DNA of 64,000 nt from Marifrigoribacter sp047730175 (GCF_047730175.1 NZ_CP159833.1:992001-1056000); one strand, 5' to 3'. Shown: positions 43,547 to 52,827, numbered from the stretch's first letter. Notes: generated by a model from the letters alone, not told the origin. Made by a program: numbers and translations.

Positions 43547-44857
43547 ATGAAAAAGATATTTATTATCGCACCTCTTTTCTTTATGTATTGTTTTTTTATT
43601 TCATGTTCAAGTAATCCAGATTTTTCTGAAACTGTTATTTTAATTGACGAATCAGATAACCCAGATGGTGAAGGCGATCCAGATGGTGAAGGCGATCCAG
43701 ACGGAGAAGGTGATCCTGATGGTGAAGGCGATCCAGATCCAGATGGTGATGGTACTCCTGGAGCTGATTGTGTAGGCGGGTTTTCTGGACCTTATCCATG
43801 TGATAATTATGATTTAGTGGGCTGGATGAAAACCTCAGATTTTGGAACAAGTTCGGCAAATGATTGTTGGGGTTGGACAGACCCTCTAGACAATAAAGAA
43901 TATGCAATTTATAGTTTATCTAACGGAACTGCATTTATTGATATTTCTGATCCAGGTAACCCTAATTTTATAGCAGAAGTTGAAGGATCAAATAGTCCTT
44001 GGAGAGATGTAAAAGTTTATAATAACCATGCTTTTATTGTAAGTGAAGCAGGTGGATCTGGGATGCAAGTTGTTGATTTAACACAATTAAGAGAAGCTAG
44101 TGGTGGAGAATTATTATTCCCTATTACTACCTATACCGGGTTTAGTAGCGCGCATAATATTGTAATAAATGAAGCAACTGGGTTTGCCTATGCAGTAGGT
44201 ACTAACACCTATGGTGGAGGCCCACATTTTGTTAATATTCAAGACCCTGCAAATCCAATAGAAGTTGGAGGTTTTTCAGGAGGTGGATATAGTCATGATG
44301 CACAAGTTGTAAACTACAATGGTCCTGATACAGACTATACGGATCATGAAATTTACATAGGCAGTAATGAAAATGAAGTAGTAATTGTTGATGTAACTGA
44401 TAAAGCAAATCCTCAATTAATTTCTTCTGTGGGTTATTCAAATACAAGTTATACTCATCAAGGTTGGCTTACTGAGAATCATACCTACTTTATTGCTGGT
44501 GATGAGTTAGATGAAGTAGATTTTGGGAATAACACTAAAACATTAATTTTTGATTTAACAGATTTAGATACCCCACTATTTCATTTTCAATATTTAGCAG
44601 GAAACTCATCTATTGACCATAATGGATATGTGAAAGGCAATACTTTTTATCTAGCTAGTTATACAGGAGGGATGCGAACTTTTGATATAACTAATATAGA
44701 AAATAGTGAAATGATTGAAAATGGCTTTTTTGATGTCCACCCTGGAGACAACAATGCTAATTTTGATGGAGCTTGGAGTGTATATCCATACTTTGCAAGT
44801 GGGAACATTATTATAAGTGATATGTTTTCTGGGCTTTTCATTGTTAAAAAACAATAA
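43547..44857 (+). CDS. Choice-of-anchor B family lipoprotein (LVIVD repeats), paralogue 1 of 4
   Basis: 436 residues. Lipobox FFISC (Cys20) and then an acidic linker with four PDGEGD hexapeptides, which leads to a domain that starts ADCVGGFSGPYPCDNYDLVGW. LVIVD-type beta-propeller repeats follow (AFIDISDPGNPNFIAEVEG, HFVNIQDPANPIEVGG, VIVDVTDKANPQLISS). Conserved His-containing loops are NDCWGWTDP, AHNIVINE, YSHDAQVV, TYTDHEIYIGSNE, YTHQGW and DHNGYVKGN. It ends FSGLFIVKKQ without a sorting domain, so this copy is anchored by lipid while the next three are T9SS cargo. The ligand is unknown. Confidence 0.9.
   Translation: MKKIFIIAPLFFMYCFFISCSSNPDFSETVILIDESDNPDGEGDPDGEGDPDGEGDPDGEGDPDPDGDGTPGADCVGGFSGPYPCDNYDLVGWMKTSDFGTSSANDCWGWTDPLDNKEYAIYSLSNGTAFIDISDPGNPNFIAEVEGSNSPWRDVKVYNNHAFIVSEAGGSGMQVVDLTQLREASGGELLFPITTYTGFSSAHNIVINEATGFAYAVGTNTYGGGPHFVNIQDPANPIEVGGFSGGGYSHDAQVVNYNGPDTDYTDHEIYIGSNENEVVIVDVTDKANPQLISSVGYSNTSYTHQGWLTENHTYFIAGDELDEVDFGNNTKTLIFDLTDLDTPLFHFQYLAGNSSIDHNGYVKGNTFYLASYTGGMRTFDITNIENSEMIENGFFDVHPGDNNANFDGAWSVYPYFASGNIIISDMFSGLFIVKKQ
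43661..43732 (+). repeat. 18-nt tandem repeat encoding PDGEGD, four copies
   Basis: Units start at 43661, 43679, 43697 and 43715. The first two are identical (CCAGATGGTGAAGGCGAT); the third and fourth differ silently. They encode the acidic linker between the lipid anchor and the propeller, and the copy number may vary by slippage. Confidence 0.85.
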
Positions 44858-44920
44858 TATACTTTTAATTTTCTTACCTAAAAAGTAGGGTATTTGTCTA
44901 GTGAACTGTTTAAAACATGG

Positions 44921-44940
44921 ATGTAAATCTATATTTACAT
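44921..44940. repeat. Inverted repeat upstream of paralogue 2
   Basis: ATGTAAAT-CTAT-ATTTACAT, a perfect 8-bp palindrome arm pair in the 120-nt gap between paralogues 1 and 2, 37 nt before the ATG at 44978. It could be an operator or part of the 5' leader; no T-tract follows. Confidence 0.4.
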
Positions 44941-44977
44941 GCAATCAATTAAAATTAATTTATTACAAATAATCAAT

Positions 44978-46393
44978 ATGAAAAAATTATTACTACCCAT
45001 ATTTTTAGCATTTATCGCTTTTTCTTTTGCTCAAACTCCGTGTGTTGGAGGCATTGCAGCTGGATATCCATGTAGCGGATATGATTTACAATCTTATATT
45101 CCTTATGGTGATTTTGGTGCAGGGAATTCAAATGATTCATGGGGTTGGACAGATCCTGATGATGGAACTGAATATGTGCTTGTTGGATTAGATAACGGTG
45201 TTGCTTTTGTTGATATCTCAGATCCAGTAAGCCCAGTGTATTTAGGTAAGCTTCCTACGCATACTTCATCTACTCTTTGGAGAGATGTAAAAGTGTATAA
45301 TAACTATGCATTTGTTGTAAGTGAAGCTGGTGGTCATGGAATGCAAGTATTTGATTTAACTCGATTAAGAGATGTTGCTAGTCCTCCTGAAACTTTTACT
45401 GAAGATGCACATTATGATGGTTTTGGAAGTGCTCACAACGTTGTAATAAATGAAGAAGCAGGATTCGCATATGGTGTAGGAACAAATACATTTAACGGAG
45501 GCCCTCATTTTGTTGACATCTCAGATCCTTTAAACCCAGTGGCTGCAGGAGGCTATAATGTAGACGCTTATAGTCATGATGGTCAGGTAGTTACATACAA
45601 TGGTCCTGATACTGATTATGTAGGTCATGAAATTTATGTTGGTAGTAATGAAGATGAAGTAATTATTGCTGATATAACTGATAAAAATAATCCTGTAAGT
45701 ATCTCAACAATTGGATATTCAAATACAGCTTATACTCACCAAGGTTGGTTTACTGATGATCATAAATATTTTATTGTAGGAGATGAAATTGATGAAATTG
45801 ATTATGGCTTTAACACAAGAGCTTTGGTTTTTGACTTTTCAGATTTAGAAAACCCTACACTATCATTTGAATATTCGGGTCCAACTTCTGCAACAGATCA
45901 TAATGGGTATGTAAAAGGCAATGAATACTATTTAGCTAATTATACTGCAGGTATGAGAGTTATTGATATTTCAGATATCGATAATGGTAATTTTACTGAA
46001 ACTGGATATTTTGATGTGTACCCTTCAAACAATAATTCTGGATATGATGGTGCATGGAATGTTTACCCTTATTTTGAAAGTGGTAATATTGTTATAACCA
46101 CACTTTTCTCAGGCGGTCTATTTATAGTGAAAGCAAGTGACTTAAGTTCAGGTGATTTTGACTTAAACCAAGGACTATCTGTTTTTCCTAATCCTAGTTT
46201 AGATGAAATTAACATTAACTCAAAAACTTCAGCAATAACTAGTATTTCTATTTCAGATGTTAGTGGAAAAATTCTTTTTTCTGAAAACGATTTAGATACA
46301 GACAATAAAACTCTTAACATAGCTTCTTTCTCAGAAGGAATGTATTTTATCACAATAAATAATCAAGTAACTAAAAAGATTATTAAAAAGTAA
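44978..46393 (+). CDS. Choice-of-anchor B family protein with T9SS sorting domain, paralogue 2 of 4
   Basis: 471 residues from the ATG at 44978, which begins the signal peptide MKKLLLPIFLAFIAFSFAQ; the frame extends 13 codons upstream without a signal-like start. After TPCVGGIAAGYPCSGYDLQS come the same propeller motifs as paralogue 1 (NDSWGWTDPDDGTEY, TLWRDVKVYNNYAFVVSEAG, FGSAHNVVINEEAG, YTHQGWFTDDHKYF, TDHNGYVKGN). A C-terminal T9SS type A domain spans about 395-471 (LSVFPNPSLDEININS, ISDVSGKILF, GMYFITINNQVTKKIIKK). The protein is probably cell-surface exposed. Confidence 0.92.
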   Translation: MKKLLLPIFLAFIAFSFAQTPCVGGIAAGYPCSGYDLQSYIPYGDFGAGNSNDSWGWTDPDDGTEYVLVGLDNGVAFVDISDPVSPVYLGKLPTHTSSTLWRDVKVYNNYAFVVSEAGGHGMQVFDLTRLRDVASPPETFTEDAHYDGFGSAHNVVINEEAGFAYGVGTNTFNGGPHFVDISDPLNPVAAGGYNVDAYSHDGQVVTYNGPDTDYVGHEIYVGSNEDEVIIADITDKNNPVSISTIGYSNTAYTHQGWFTDDHKYFIVGDEIDEIDYGFNTRALVFDFSDLENPTLSFEYSGPTSATDHNGYVKGNEYYLANYTAGMRVIDISDIDNGNFTETGYFDVYPSNNNSGYDGAWNVYPYFESGNIVITTLFSGGLFIVKASDLSSGDFDLNQGLSVFPNPSLDEININSKTSAITSISISDVSGKILFSENDLDTDNKTLNIASFSEGMYFITINNQVTKKIIKK

Positions 46394-46412
46394 AATAATA
46401 ATTAATTATTCT

Positions 46413-46445
46413 AAGGCACCTATTATTAAAGTAGGTGCCTTGTTT
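46413..46445 (+). terminator. Terminator between paralogues 2 and 3
   Basis: Stem AAGGCACCTA / TAGGTGCCTT with a 9-nt loop, then GTTTT. Confidence 0.8.
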
Positions 46446-46464
46446 TAACTTTAAAATAAAAAAT

Positions 46465-47874
46465 ATGAAAAATAAAGTCTCCTTCATTATAACTTTATTT
46501 TTTACTTTCGTATGCTTTTCTCAAACGCCATGCGATAGTGGAATGGCAGGTGTGTATCCATGTGATGGATTTGATCTTTTATCAGAGTTCACCGTAGAAG
46601 ATTTAGATTCTACTAGAGGTAATGATTCCTGGGGTTGGACAGACCCTGATGATGGTAAAGAATATGCTATAATAGGTTTAAATAATGGTACTGCATTTAT
46701 TGATATTTCAGACCCAATAAATCCGATTTATTTAGGAAAAGTACCTACCCATACAGGTAATAGTACATGGAGAGATGTTAAAGTATATAGTAATCATGCT
46801 TTTATTGTGAGTGAAGCTAGCAATCATGGAATGCAAGTTTTTGACTTAACTCGTTTACGTTCAGTTGCAAATCCTCCAGAAACATTTTCAGAAGATGCAC
46901 ATTATAATGGTTTTGGTAGTTCACATAATATTGCCATAAATGAAGATACAGGTTATGCCTACAGTGTTGGAGATAACACCTTTTCTGGCGGGGCTCATTT
47001 TGTTGATATTTCTGATCCTGTAAATCCAATTGCTGCTGGTGGTTTTGCTGCAGGAGGATATACCCATGACGCACATGTTGTTATATATGAAGGACCCGAT
47101 ACAGATTATACAGGACGCGAAATTTATGTAGGAAGCAACGAAACTGATGTTGTTATTGTTGATGTTACAGATAAAAACAATCCACAACAAATTTCTTCTA
47201 TTTCTTATTCAAATGTAGCATATACACATCAAGGATGGTTGACAGAAGATCATCGTTACTTTTTATTAGGTGATGAAGCTGATGAAATTGATTTTGGATT
47301 TAATACTAGAACTATTATTTTCAATTTAGAAGATTTAGACAATCCATCTTTTCATTTCGAATATTCTGGAACTACATTTGCTACCGACCACAATGGATAT
47401 GTAAAAGGTAATAAGTTCTATATTTCTAATAACTCCGCAGGATTAAGAGTACTTAATATTGAGGATATTGCAAATCAAAATATTTTTGAAGAAAGTTATT
47501 TCGACTCATATCCTCCGCACAATGATGCTGGGTATATTGGTGTTTGGAATGTCTATCCGTTTTTTGAAAGTGGCGTAATAGTAATGAGTGATAGAGAAAA
47601 TATTTTATTTGTTAGGGACCCATTATTATCCAATGATGATTTACAAAATTTAGAATTTGCATTATATCCTAACCCAGTTACAAATAGGCTTACCATAGAG
47701 GCAAAATTAGAAGCAATAACAACGATTAGTATAAACGATATTAGCGGTAAACTGCTTTTTTCTGAAAAAAATATGAATATATTTTCAAAAACTATTAACC
47801 TTTCAGATTATTCCACAGGAATGTATTTTATTACAATTAACAATCAATTAACTAAAAAGGTCTTAAAAAAGTAA
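46465..47874 (+). CDS. Choice-of-anchor B family protein with T9SS sorting domain, paralogue 3 of 4
   Basis: 469 residues from the ATG at 46465 (signal peptide MKNKVSFIITLFFTFVCFSQ); a GTG ten codons earlier overlaps the terminator stem and was not used. The propeller motifs match its neighbours (GNDSWGWTDPDDGKEY, STWRDVKVYSNHAFIVSEAS, YTHDAHVV, YTHQGWLTEDHRYF, TDHNGYVKGNKFY). The T9SS domain (FALYPNPVTNRLTIEAKLEA, ISINDISGKLLF, GMYFITINNQLTKKVLKK) is nearly the same as that of paralogue 2, which points to recent tandem duplication. The ligand is unknown. Confidence 0.92.
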   Translation: MKNKVSFIITLFFTFVCFSQTPCDSGMAGVYPCDGFDLLSEFTVEDLDSTRGNDSWGWTDPDDGKEYAIIGLNNGTAFIDISDPINPIYLGKVPTHTGNSTWRDVKVYSNHAFIVSEASNHGMQVFDLTRLRSVANPPETFSEDAHYNGFGSSHNIAINEDTGYAYSVGDNTFSGGAHFVDISDPVNPIAAGGFAAGGYTHDAHVVIYEGPDTDYTGREIYVGSNETDVVIVDVTDKNNPQQISSISYSNVAYTHQGWLTEDHRYFLLGDEADEIDFGFNTRTIIFNLEDLDNPSFHFEYSGTTFATDHNGYVKGNKFYISNNSAGLRVLNIEDIANQNIFEESYFDSYPPHNDAGYIGVWNVYPFFESGVIVMSDRENILFVRDPLLSNDDLQNLEFALYPNPVTNRLTIEAKLEAITTISINDISGKLLFSEKNMNIFSKTINLSDYSTGMYFITINNQLTKKVLKK

Positions 47875-47935
47875 GTATTTATAGTACTTTTCGAACAAAC
47901 TAAATAAATAAAACAACACATTTAAAACATCTACA

Positions 47936-49345
47936 ATGAAAAAGAAAATTTTACCTTTATTAGCATTATTTGCTACATTTTTCTCAGTTGCACAAGCTCC
48001 ATGTGTTGGAGGTATGGCTGCTGGATTTCCATGTGAAAATTACGATTTATATGCAAGGTTTACACCAGGACAAATGAGTTCAAGTAGAGCTAATGATTCA
48101 TGGGGTTGGACAGATCCAGATGATGGAACTGAATATGCCTTAATTGGTCTTAATAACGGAACTATCTTTTTCGACATTACAGATCCATTAAATCCAATAA
48201 ACTTAGGAAAGCTACCAACACATACAAGTAATAGTACCTGGAGAGATATCAAAGTGTACAATAACTATGCTTTTATTGTAAGTGAAGCTGGTGGACATGG
48301 AATGCAAATTTTTGACCTAACTCGTTTAAGAAGTGTTGGAAGTCCTCCTGAAACTTTTACAGAAGATGCTCATTATGATGGCTTCGGAAGTGCACATAAT
48401 ATTGTAATCAATGAAGATACTGGTTATGCCTATCCTGTTGGAGCTAACGCTTATAATGGAGGCCCTATTTTTATCAACATACAAGACCCTTTAAATCCTG
48501 TTCTAGAAGGTGGATATGCAATGGATGATTATAGTCATGACGCACAAGTTATTACATATAATGGACCTGATTCTGACTATGCAGGACGAGAAATCTTAAT
48601 TGGAAGTAACGAAAATGAGGTTGCGATTGTTGATATTACTGACAAAAATAACCCAGTGAGCATTTCTACAATTAGTTATTCTAATGTTGGTTATACACAC
48701 CAAGGATGGTTTACTGAAGACCAACGTTATTTTATTGTTGGTGATGAAATAGATGAATTAGATTTCGGATTTAATACAAGAACAGTAATTTTTGATTTTG
48801 AAGATTTAGATAACCCAACTTTTCATTTCGAATATTTTGGGAATACTCCTGCAATAGATCATAATGGATATGTAGTTGGTGATAAATATTACATGGCTAA
48901 CTACCATGCAGGTATTCGAATTATAGATATTAGTGATATTGCAAATGAGAATATTTCTGAAATAGGTTATTTTGATACTGTTCCAAATACAAACAGTGCT
49001 AACTTTGGTGGAGTTTGGAATGTGTATCCATTCTTTGAAAGTGGTTATATAGTAATTAGTGGTGATGAAGGTTTTCACCTTGTTAAAGAATCTAACTTAA
49101 GTGTTAATGATAACGATTCGGACATTTTCTCACTATCTCCAAATCCAGCTAATTCTAATGTTACTATTAGCTCAAAATCAGCGCCAATATTTAAAATTGA
49201 AGCATATAATGTTTTAGGACAACAAGTTCTTAACCAAGAGTTTTCTGAAACAACTTCAAAAAATATCAACATCTCTAGTCTTAAGTCTGGAATTTACTTG
49301 TTAAAAGTTAATTCTAATACGACAAAAAGATTAATTGTAAAATAA
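47936..49345 (+). CDS. Choice-of-anchor B family protein with T9SS sorting domain, paralogue 4 of 4
   Basis: 469 residues with signal peptide MKKKILPLLALFATFFSVAQ. Same propeller (ANDSWGWTDPDDGTEYALIG, STWRDIKVYNNYAFIVSEAG, YSHDAQVITYNGPDSDY, YTHQGWFTEDQRYF, AIDHNGYVVGDKYYMANY). Its T9SS domain differs from those of copies 2 and 3 (FSLSPNPANSNVTISSKSA, IEAYNVLGQQVLNQ, SGIYLLKVNSNTTKRLIVK), so domain and propeller have separate histories. It lies 61 nt after paralogue 3, with a hairpin after it. Confidence 0.92.
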   Translation: MKKKILPLLALFATFFSVAQAPCVGGMAAGFPCENYDLYARFTPGQMSSSRANDSWGWTDPDDGTEYALIGLNNGTIFFDITDPLNPINLGKLPTHTSNSTWRDIKVYNNYAFIVSEAGGHGMQIFDLTRLRSVGSPPETFTEDAHYDGFGSAHNIVINEDTGYAYPVGANAYNGGPIFINIQDPLNPVLEGGYAMDDYSHDAQVITYNGPDSDYAGREILIGSNENEVAIVDITDKNNPVSISTISYSNVGYTHQGWFTEDQRYFIVGDEIDELDFGFNTRTVIFDFEDLDNPTFHFEYFGNTPAIDHNGYVVGDKYYMANYHAGIRIIDISDIANENISEIGYFDTVPNTNSANFGGVWNVYPFFESGYIVISGDEGFHLVKESNLSVNDNDSDIFSLSPNPANSNVTISSKSAPIFKIEAYNVLGQQVLNQEFSETTSKNINISSLKSGIYLLKVNSNTTKRLIVK

Positions 49346-49348
49346 TCC

Positions 49349-49380
49349 ATAAGCGTGGGTTGTAAAAGACTCACGCTTAT
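49349..49380 (+). terminator. Hairpin after paralogue 4
   Basis: Arms ATAAGCGTGGGT and ACTCACGCTTAT (one G-T wobble) with an 8-nt loop, directly after the stop. The T-run after it is weak, so it may only attenuate. Confidence 0.6.
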
Positions 49381-49409
49381 TATTGTATAAAATTTGAAAC
49401 CCTTTTGCT

Positions 49410-50789
49410 ATGAAGTCTTTCTTTAATTTTATTTTATCTTTTCTATTTATTTTTTTAATTGCTTCCTGTGGAAGTGATGATAATTCTGGCGGGACTACAG
49501 ATGACACTCCAGTTCCTGCTTTTGTAGGTGAAGTTGATTGGGTAAAAACATTTGGAGGAAGTTCCGAAGATGATGCCATATCAATTGTTCAAGCAAATGA
49601 CGGTGATTATGTAATTTTAGGGGTTACCAATAGTACCGATGGCGATTTATCGAATCGAACAGGTACAGACTATGATTACTGGGTGTTAAAAATATCTGCT
49701 ACTGGAGAGAAAATCTGGAGTAAAAATTATGGTGGAACGAATGATGATAGAGCAACAAGTCTAATTAAAACTAATGATGGAGGATATGCTATTTCGGGTT
49801 ACAGTAAAAGTAACGACGGAGACGTTTCTGGAAATGGTGGCTTTTGGGACTATTGGCTATTAAAAATTGATAGCGAAGGAAACAAACAATGGGATCGTAA
49901 TTTTGGTTTCCTTGGAGATGATAAAAGTTATAAAGTAATTCAGACAAATGACGGTGGTTATTTTATGACAGGATATTTAGATCTTGCAAATAGCGATGGT
50001 CAAGGTGACGATATTATTGATGAAGATGATTCCGAGACTAGAAACAGTCAACATGGTTTAGGAGAGTATTGGGCTATTAAAACAGACGCCAATGGTATTA
50101 AGCAATGGCGAAAATATTTTGGTGGAACCGATAACGACAGAAGTTACGATGTAATGCAAACCGATGATAATGGATATTTAATGGTTGGTGCTGCAGAAAG
50201 TTTAGATTTTGACATTTCATCCCCAAGAGGAAGTTATGATTTTTGGGCATTAAAAATTAGTGAGTCTGGCATTAAATTATGGGAAAAATCATATGGTGGC
50301 TCCGAAATAGATAACGGCTTTTCTATTGCTAAAAGTGATGATGGTAATTTTATTTTTGTTGGAAATACTAGAAGTAATGATTTTGACATTTCATCAATTA
50401 TAGGTAATGCAGACATGTGGGTGGTAAAATTAAGCAGTACTAACGGAGCTATTATTTGGGAAAAAACCTATGGAGGTACTCAATTTGATACTGCTTCAAA
50501 TATCAACAGCCTTGCAAATGGAAATTTTGTTATTTCTGGTCACACACGTAGTAATGATGGTGATGTAACAAATGGTTTAGGACTTAATGATGTATGGGTA
50601 TTAGTAATTGATGATTTTGGAACTATTCAATATGAGAAAACAATTGGGGGTTCAAATTTAGATTTTGCAAACCATGGTATCGAAACAACAAATAAAGAAT
50701 TACTTATTGTAGGTAGTACTGAAAGTACTGATGTAGATCTTAGTCAAAATTTAGGAAGTAAAGATTTATTGATAATAAAAATTAAATAA
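49410..50789 (+). CDS. Seven-repeat beta-propeller lipoprotein
   Basis: 459 residues. Lipobox IASC (Cys20) and then seven repeats of about 55-75 residues. Each opens with a W/Y-x-K/R-x-F/Y/I-G motif (WVKTFGGSSEDDA, WSKNYGGTNDDRA, WDRNFGFLGDDKS, WRKYFGGTDNDRS, WEKSYGGSEIDNG, WEKTYGGTQFDTA, YEKTIGGSNLDFA) and closes with a D-x-W-x-L/V-K-I strand, so one seven-bladed propeller is likely. The third repeat has an acidic insert (DDIIDEDDSE). It starts a three-gene unit; the MbnP gene follows 6 nt later. Propellers of this kind occur in outer-membrane lipoproteins; the ligand is unknown. Confidence 0.85.
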   Translation: MKSFFNFILSFLFIFLIASCGSDDNSGGTTDDTPVPAFVGEVDWVKTFGGSSEDDAISIVQANDGDYVILGVTNSTDGDLSNRTGTDYDYWVLKISATGEKIWSKNYGGTNDDRATSLIKTNDGGYAISGYSKSNDGDVSGNGGFWDYWLLKIDSEGNKQWDRNFGFLGDDKSYKVIQTNDGGYFMTGYLDLANSDGQGDDIIDEDDSETRNSQHGLGEYWAIKTDANGIKQWRKYFGGTDNDRSYDVMQTDDNGYLMVGAAESLDFDISSPRGSYDFWALKISESGIKLWEKSYGGSEIDNGFSIAKSDDGNFIFVGNTRSNDFDISSIIGNADMWVVKLSSTNGAIIWEKTYGGTQFDTASNINSLANGNFVISGHTRSNDGDVTNGLGLNDVWVLVIDDFGTIQYEKTIGGSNLDFANHGIETTNKELLIVGSTESTDVDLSQNLGSKDLLIIKIK

Positions 50790-50795
50790 AAAAAA

Positions 50796-51596
50796 ATGAA
50801 AAAAATTGCATTCTTATTAGCGATCACATTTGCTTTTATTAGCTGTAATAGTGATGATGACGTCACAACAACTCCTGAAGACACCACTGTAGATTTTACA
50901 TTCAGTCAAAATTGGGCTGGTGATGCTATTGAAAATTCAGACTACGAAACAACATCTTATACCAATGCAAATGGAGAAAGCCTTAAGCTGTCTAAATTAG
51001 TATATTTAATTTCAGATATTACATTTACAGCAGCAGATGGTACTGTTTATGATGCTGGAGATTATAACCTAATTGATGCTCGTAATGGAACTAATGTAAA
51101 CTTTACTCCAGGAATAGAAATTCCTGAAGGGGACTATATAGTTTCTTTTACCTTTGGTTTTGATGATGAGGACAATGATTTAGATGGAGGATATTTAGAC
51201 TTAAATTCTTCAGACGGATCCTGGGCTGTGCCCGGACCACTTGGTGGAGGATACCACTATATGCGTATGGAAGGAGCTTACAATAATAACATTGGGATTA
51301 ATGTAAATTATCAGTACCATACAGTTAGAGCGAATAGACATTCTTCTTTTCCTCCAGGACCTGATACACTTGAAGAGTTAAGGGACACCTCATTTGTTGT
51401 AAACTTAGGAGCTATTACTATTGGAAGTAATACCAATATTGAAGTAAAAATGAATGTTGATGAATGGTTCAAAAATCCAAATCAATGGGATTTAAACACA
51501 TGGTACACTATTTTAATGCCAGACTTTGAAGCTCAAAAAGACATGAGTGAAAATGGCACTGCAGGCGCATTTAGCCTAGGTACTGTGACACAGTAA
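50796..51596 (+). CDS. mbnP: MbnP family copper-binding-like lipoprotein
   Basis: 266 residues with lipobox FISC (Cys17). The mature protein has the features of the MbnP family (SLKLSKLVYLISDITF, PEGDYIVSFTFGFDDE, GGGYHYMRMEGAY, MNVDEWFKNP). MbnP proteins bind copper after their partner MbnH oxidises a tryptophan to kynurenine; Trp143 in SWAVPGP next to GGGYHYM is one candidate for that position, and His154 may be a metal ligand. It is 6 nt after the propeller gene and 11 nt before the MbnH-like gene. The family call is firm, the residue assignment is an inference. Confidence 0.88.
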   Translation: MKKIAFLLAITFAFISCNSDDDVTTTPEDTTVDFTFSQNWAGDAIENSDYETTSYTNANGESLKLSKLVYLISDITFTAADGTVYDAGDYNLIDARNGTNVNFTPGIEIPEGDYIVSFTFGFDDEDNDLDGGYLDLNSSDGSWAVPGPLGGGYHYMRMEGAYNNNIGINVNYQYHTVRANRHSSFPPGPDTLEELRDTSFVVNLGAITIGSNTNIEVKMNVDEWFKNPNQWDLNTWYTILMPDFEAQKDMSENGTAGAFSLGTVTQ

Positions 51597-51607
51597 ACTA
51601 TTACAAA

Positions 51608-52756
51608 ATGAAATATTTATTTGCAGCATTAGTATGCATTACAATTGTACTAACTTCTTGTTCAAGTTCAGATAATGGCCCTGACACACAAAGTATTGTT
51701 GGTTGTATGGATAGTAATGCTGTAAATTATAATCCAAATGCAACCGAAAGTGATGGTTCTTGTGCATATCCTACTCCTTACACACTTGAAGTTCCTCAAC
51801 TATTTTTAGAAAATATATTACCTCCTGTAATACCAGCAAATAATCCATTAAGTGTAGAAGGTATTGCTTTAGGGAGAAAATTATTTTATGATCCTATTTT
51901 ATCTGGTGATGGAACTCAAGCCTGTGCTGACTGTCATCGTCAAGAAAATGCTTTTACTGACTCTCTTAAGTTTAGTATTGGAATAGATGGTTCTATTGGC
52001 ACAAGAAATTCTATGCCTTTATATAATATGGCTTGGAATTATAATGAAAAATTCTTTTGGGATGGAAGGGCTATTAGTCTAGAAGACCAAGCTTTTGACC
52101 CTGTTACAAATCCAATAGAAATGAATAATACTTGGCCCAACGCGGTAGCAAGTTTACAAGCAGATGGAGAATACCCTAGTTTATTTCTAGAAGCATTTGG
52201 AACCTCATCAATAGATTCAATTTTGGTTACGAAAGCCATTGCACAATTTGAACGCACCATAGTTTCTGCTAATTCTAAGTTTGACCGTTATTCATTAGGT
52301 CAAGAGGAACTTACCTCACAAGAATTAAATGGTTTGAATATATTTTTAGATGAAGGTCGTGGAGATTGTTTCCATTGTCATGGGCTTCCAAACAGTCCGT
52401 TATGGACAGATAATGTATTTCATAATAACGGATTGGATGAAGTTATTACCGATATAGGATTTGGCGAAGTATCTGGTGACCCTAGAGACAATGGCCTTTT
52501 TAAATCACCTTCTTTACGTAATTTAGCCTATACAGCACCTTATATGCATGACGGTAGGTTTGAAACCTTAGACGATGTAATTAATCATTACAGTGAAGGG
52601 TTAAACGATTCTCCAACTATTGACCCATTAATGAAAGCTGTTGCTGCAGGTGGAGTTCAATTAACGGAAAATGATAAGGCTGACCTTAAAGCATTCTTAC
52701 TTTCCTTATCTGATGAAAGTTTTATTAATAACCCAGACTATCAAGATCCAAATTAA
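51608..52756 (+). CDS. mbnH: MbnH-like di-haem cytochrome c peroxidase
   Basis: 382 residues, lipobox LTSC (Cys18). A short Bacteroidota module GCMDSNAVNYNPNATESDGS follows, then the di-haem peroxidase domain. It has haem-binding motifs CADCH (Cys106, 109, His110) and CFHCH (Cys254, 257, His258), plus GTRNSMPLYNMAWN, FWDGRAISLEDQA and YMHDGRFETLDDVINHY. With mbnP directly upstream it fits the MbnP/MbnH pair, where MbnH oxidises a tryptophan of MbnP through a bis-Fe(IV) state. Without the neighbour it would be annotated as cytochrome-c peroxidase. The haem attachment implies periplasmic assembly. Confidence 0.88.
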   Translation: MKYLFAALVCITIVLTSCSSSDNGPDTQSIVGCMDSNAVNYNPNATESDGSCAYPTPYTLEVPQLFLENILPPVIPANNPLSVEGIALGRKLFYDPILSGDGTQACADCHRQENAFTDSLKFSIGIDGSIGTRNSMPLYNMAWNYNEKFFWDGRAISLEDQAFDPVTNPIEMNNTWPNAVASLQADGEYPSLFLEAFGTSSIDSILVTKAIAQFERTIVSANSKFDRYSLGQEELTSQELNGLNIFLDEGRGDCFHCHGLPNSPLWTDNVFHNNGLDEVITDIGFGEVSGDPRDNGLFKSPSLRNLAYTAPYMHDGRFETLDDVINHYSEGLNDSPTIDPLMKAVAAGGVQLTENDKADLKAFLLSLSDESFINNPDYQDPN

Positions 52757-52827
52757 TAGTTCAACTCATTCAATGTTAAACTATTGTTATTCCTTATTAT
52801 ACCATAACTTTTAATTCTTATTCAGCC

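Noticed and set aside
43635..43907. Long open frames on the minus strand within the choice-of-anchor genes (also near 46817-47190 and 48806-49078)
   Set aside because: Antisense shadows with odd composition (runs of His, Gln and Leu); they lack a start region and family.
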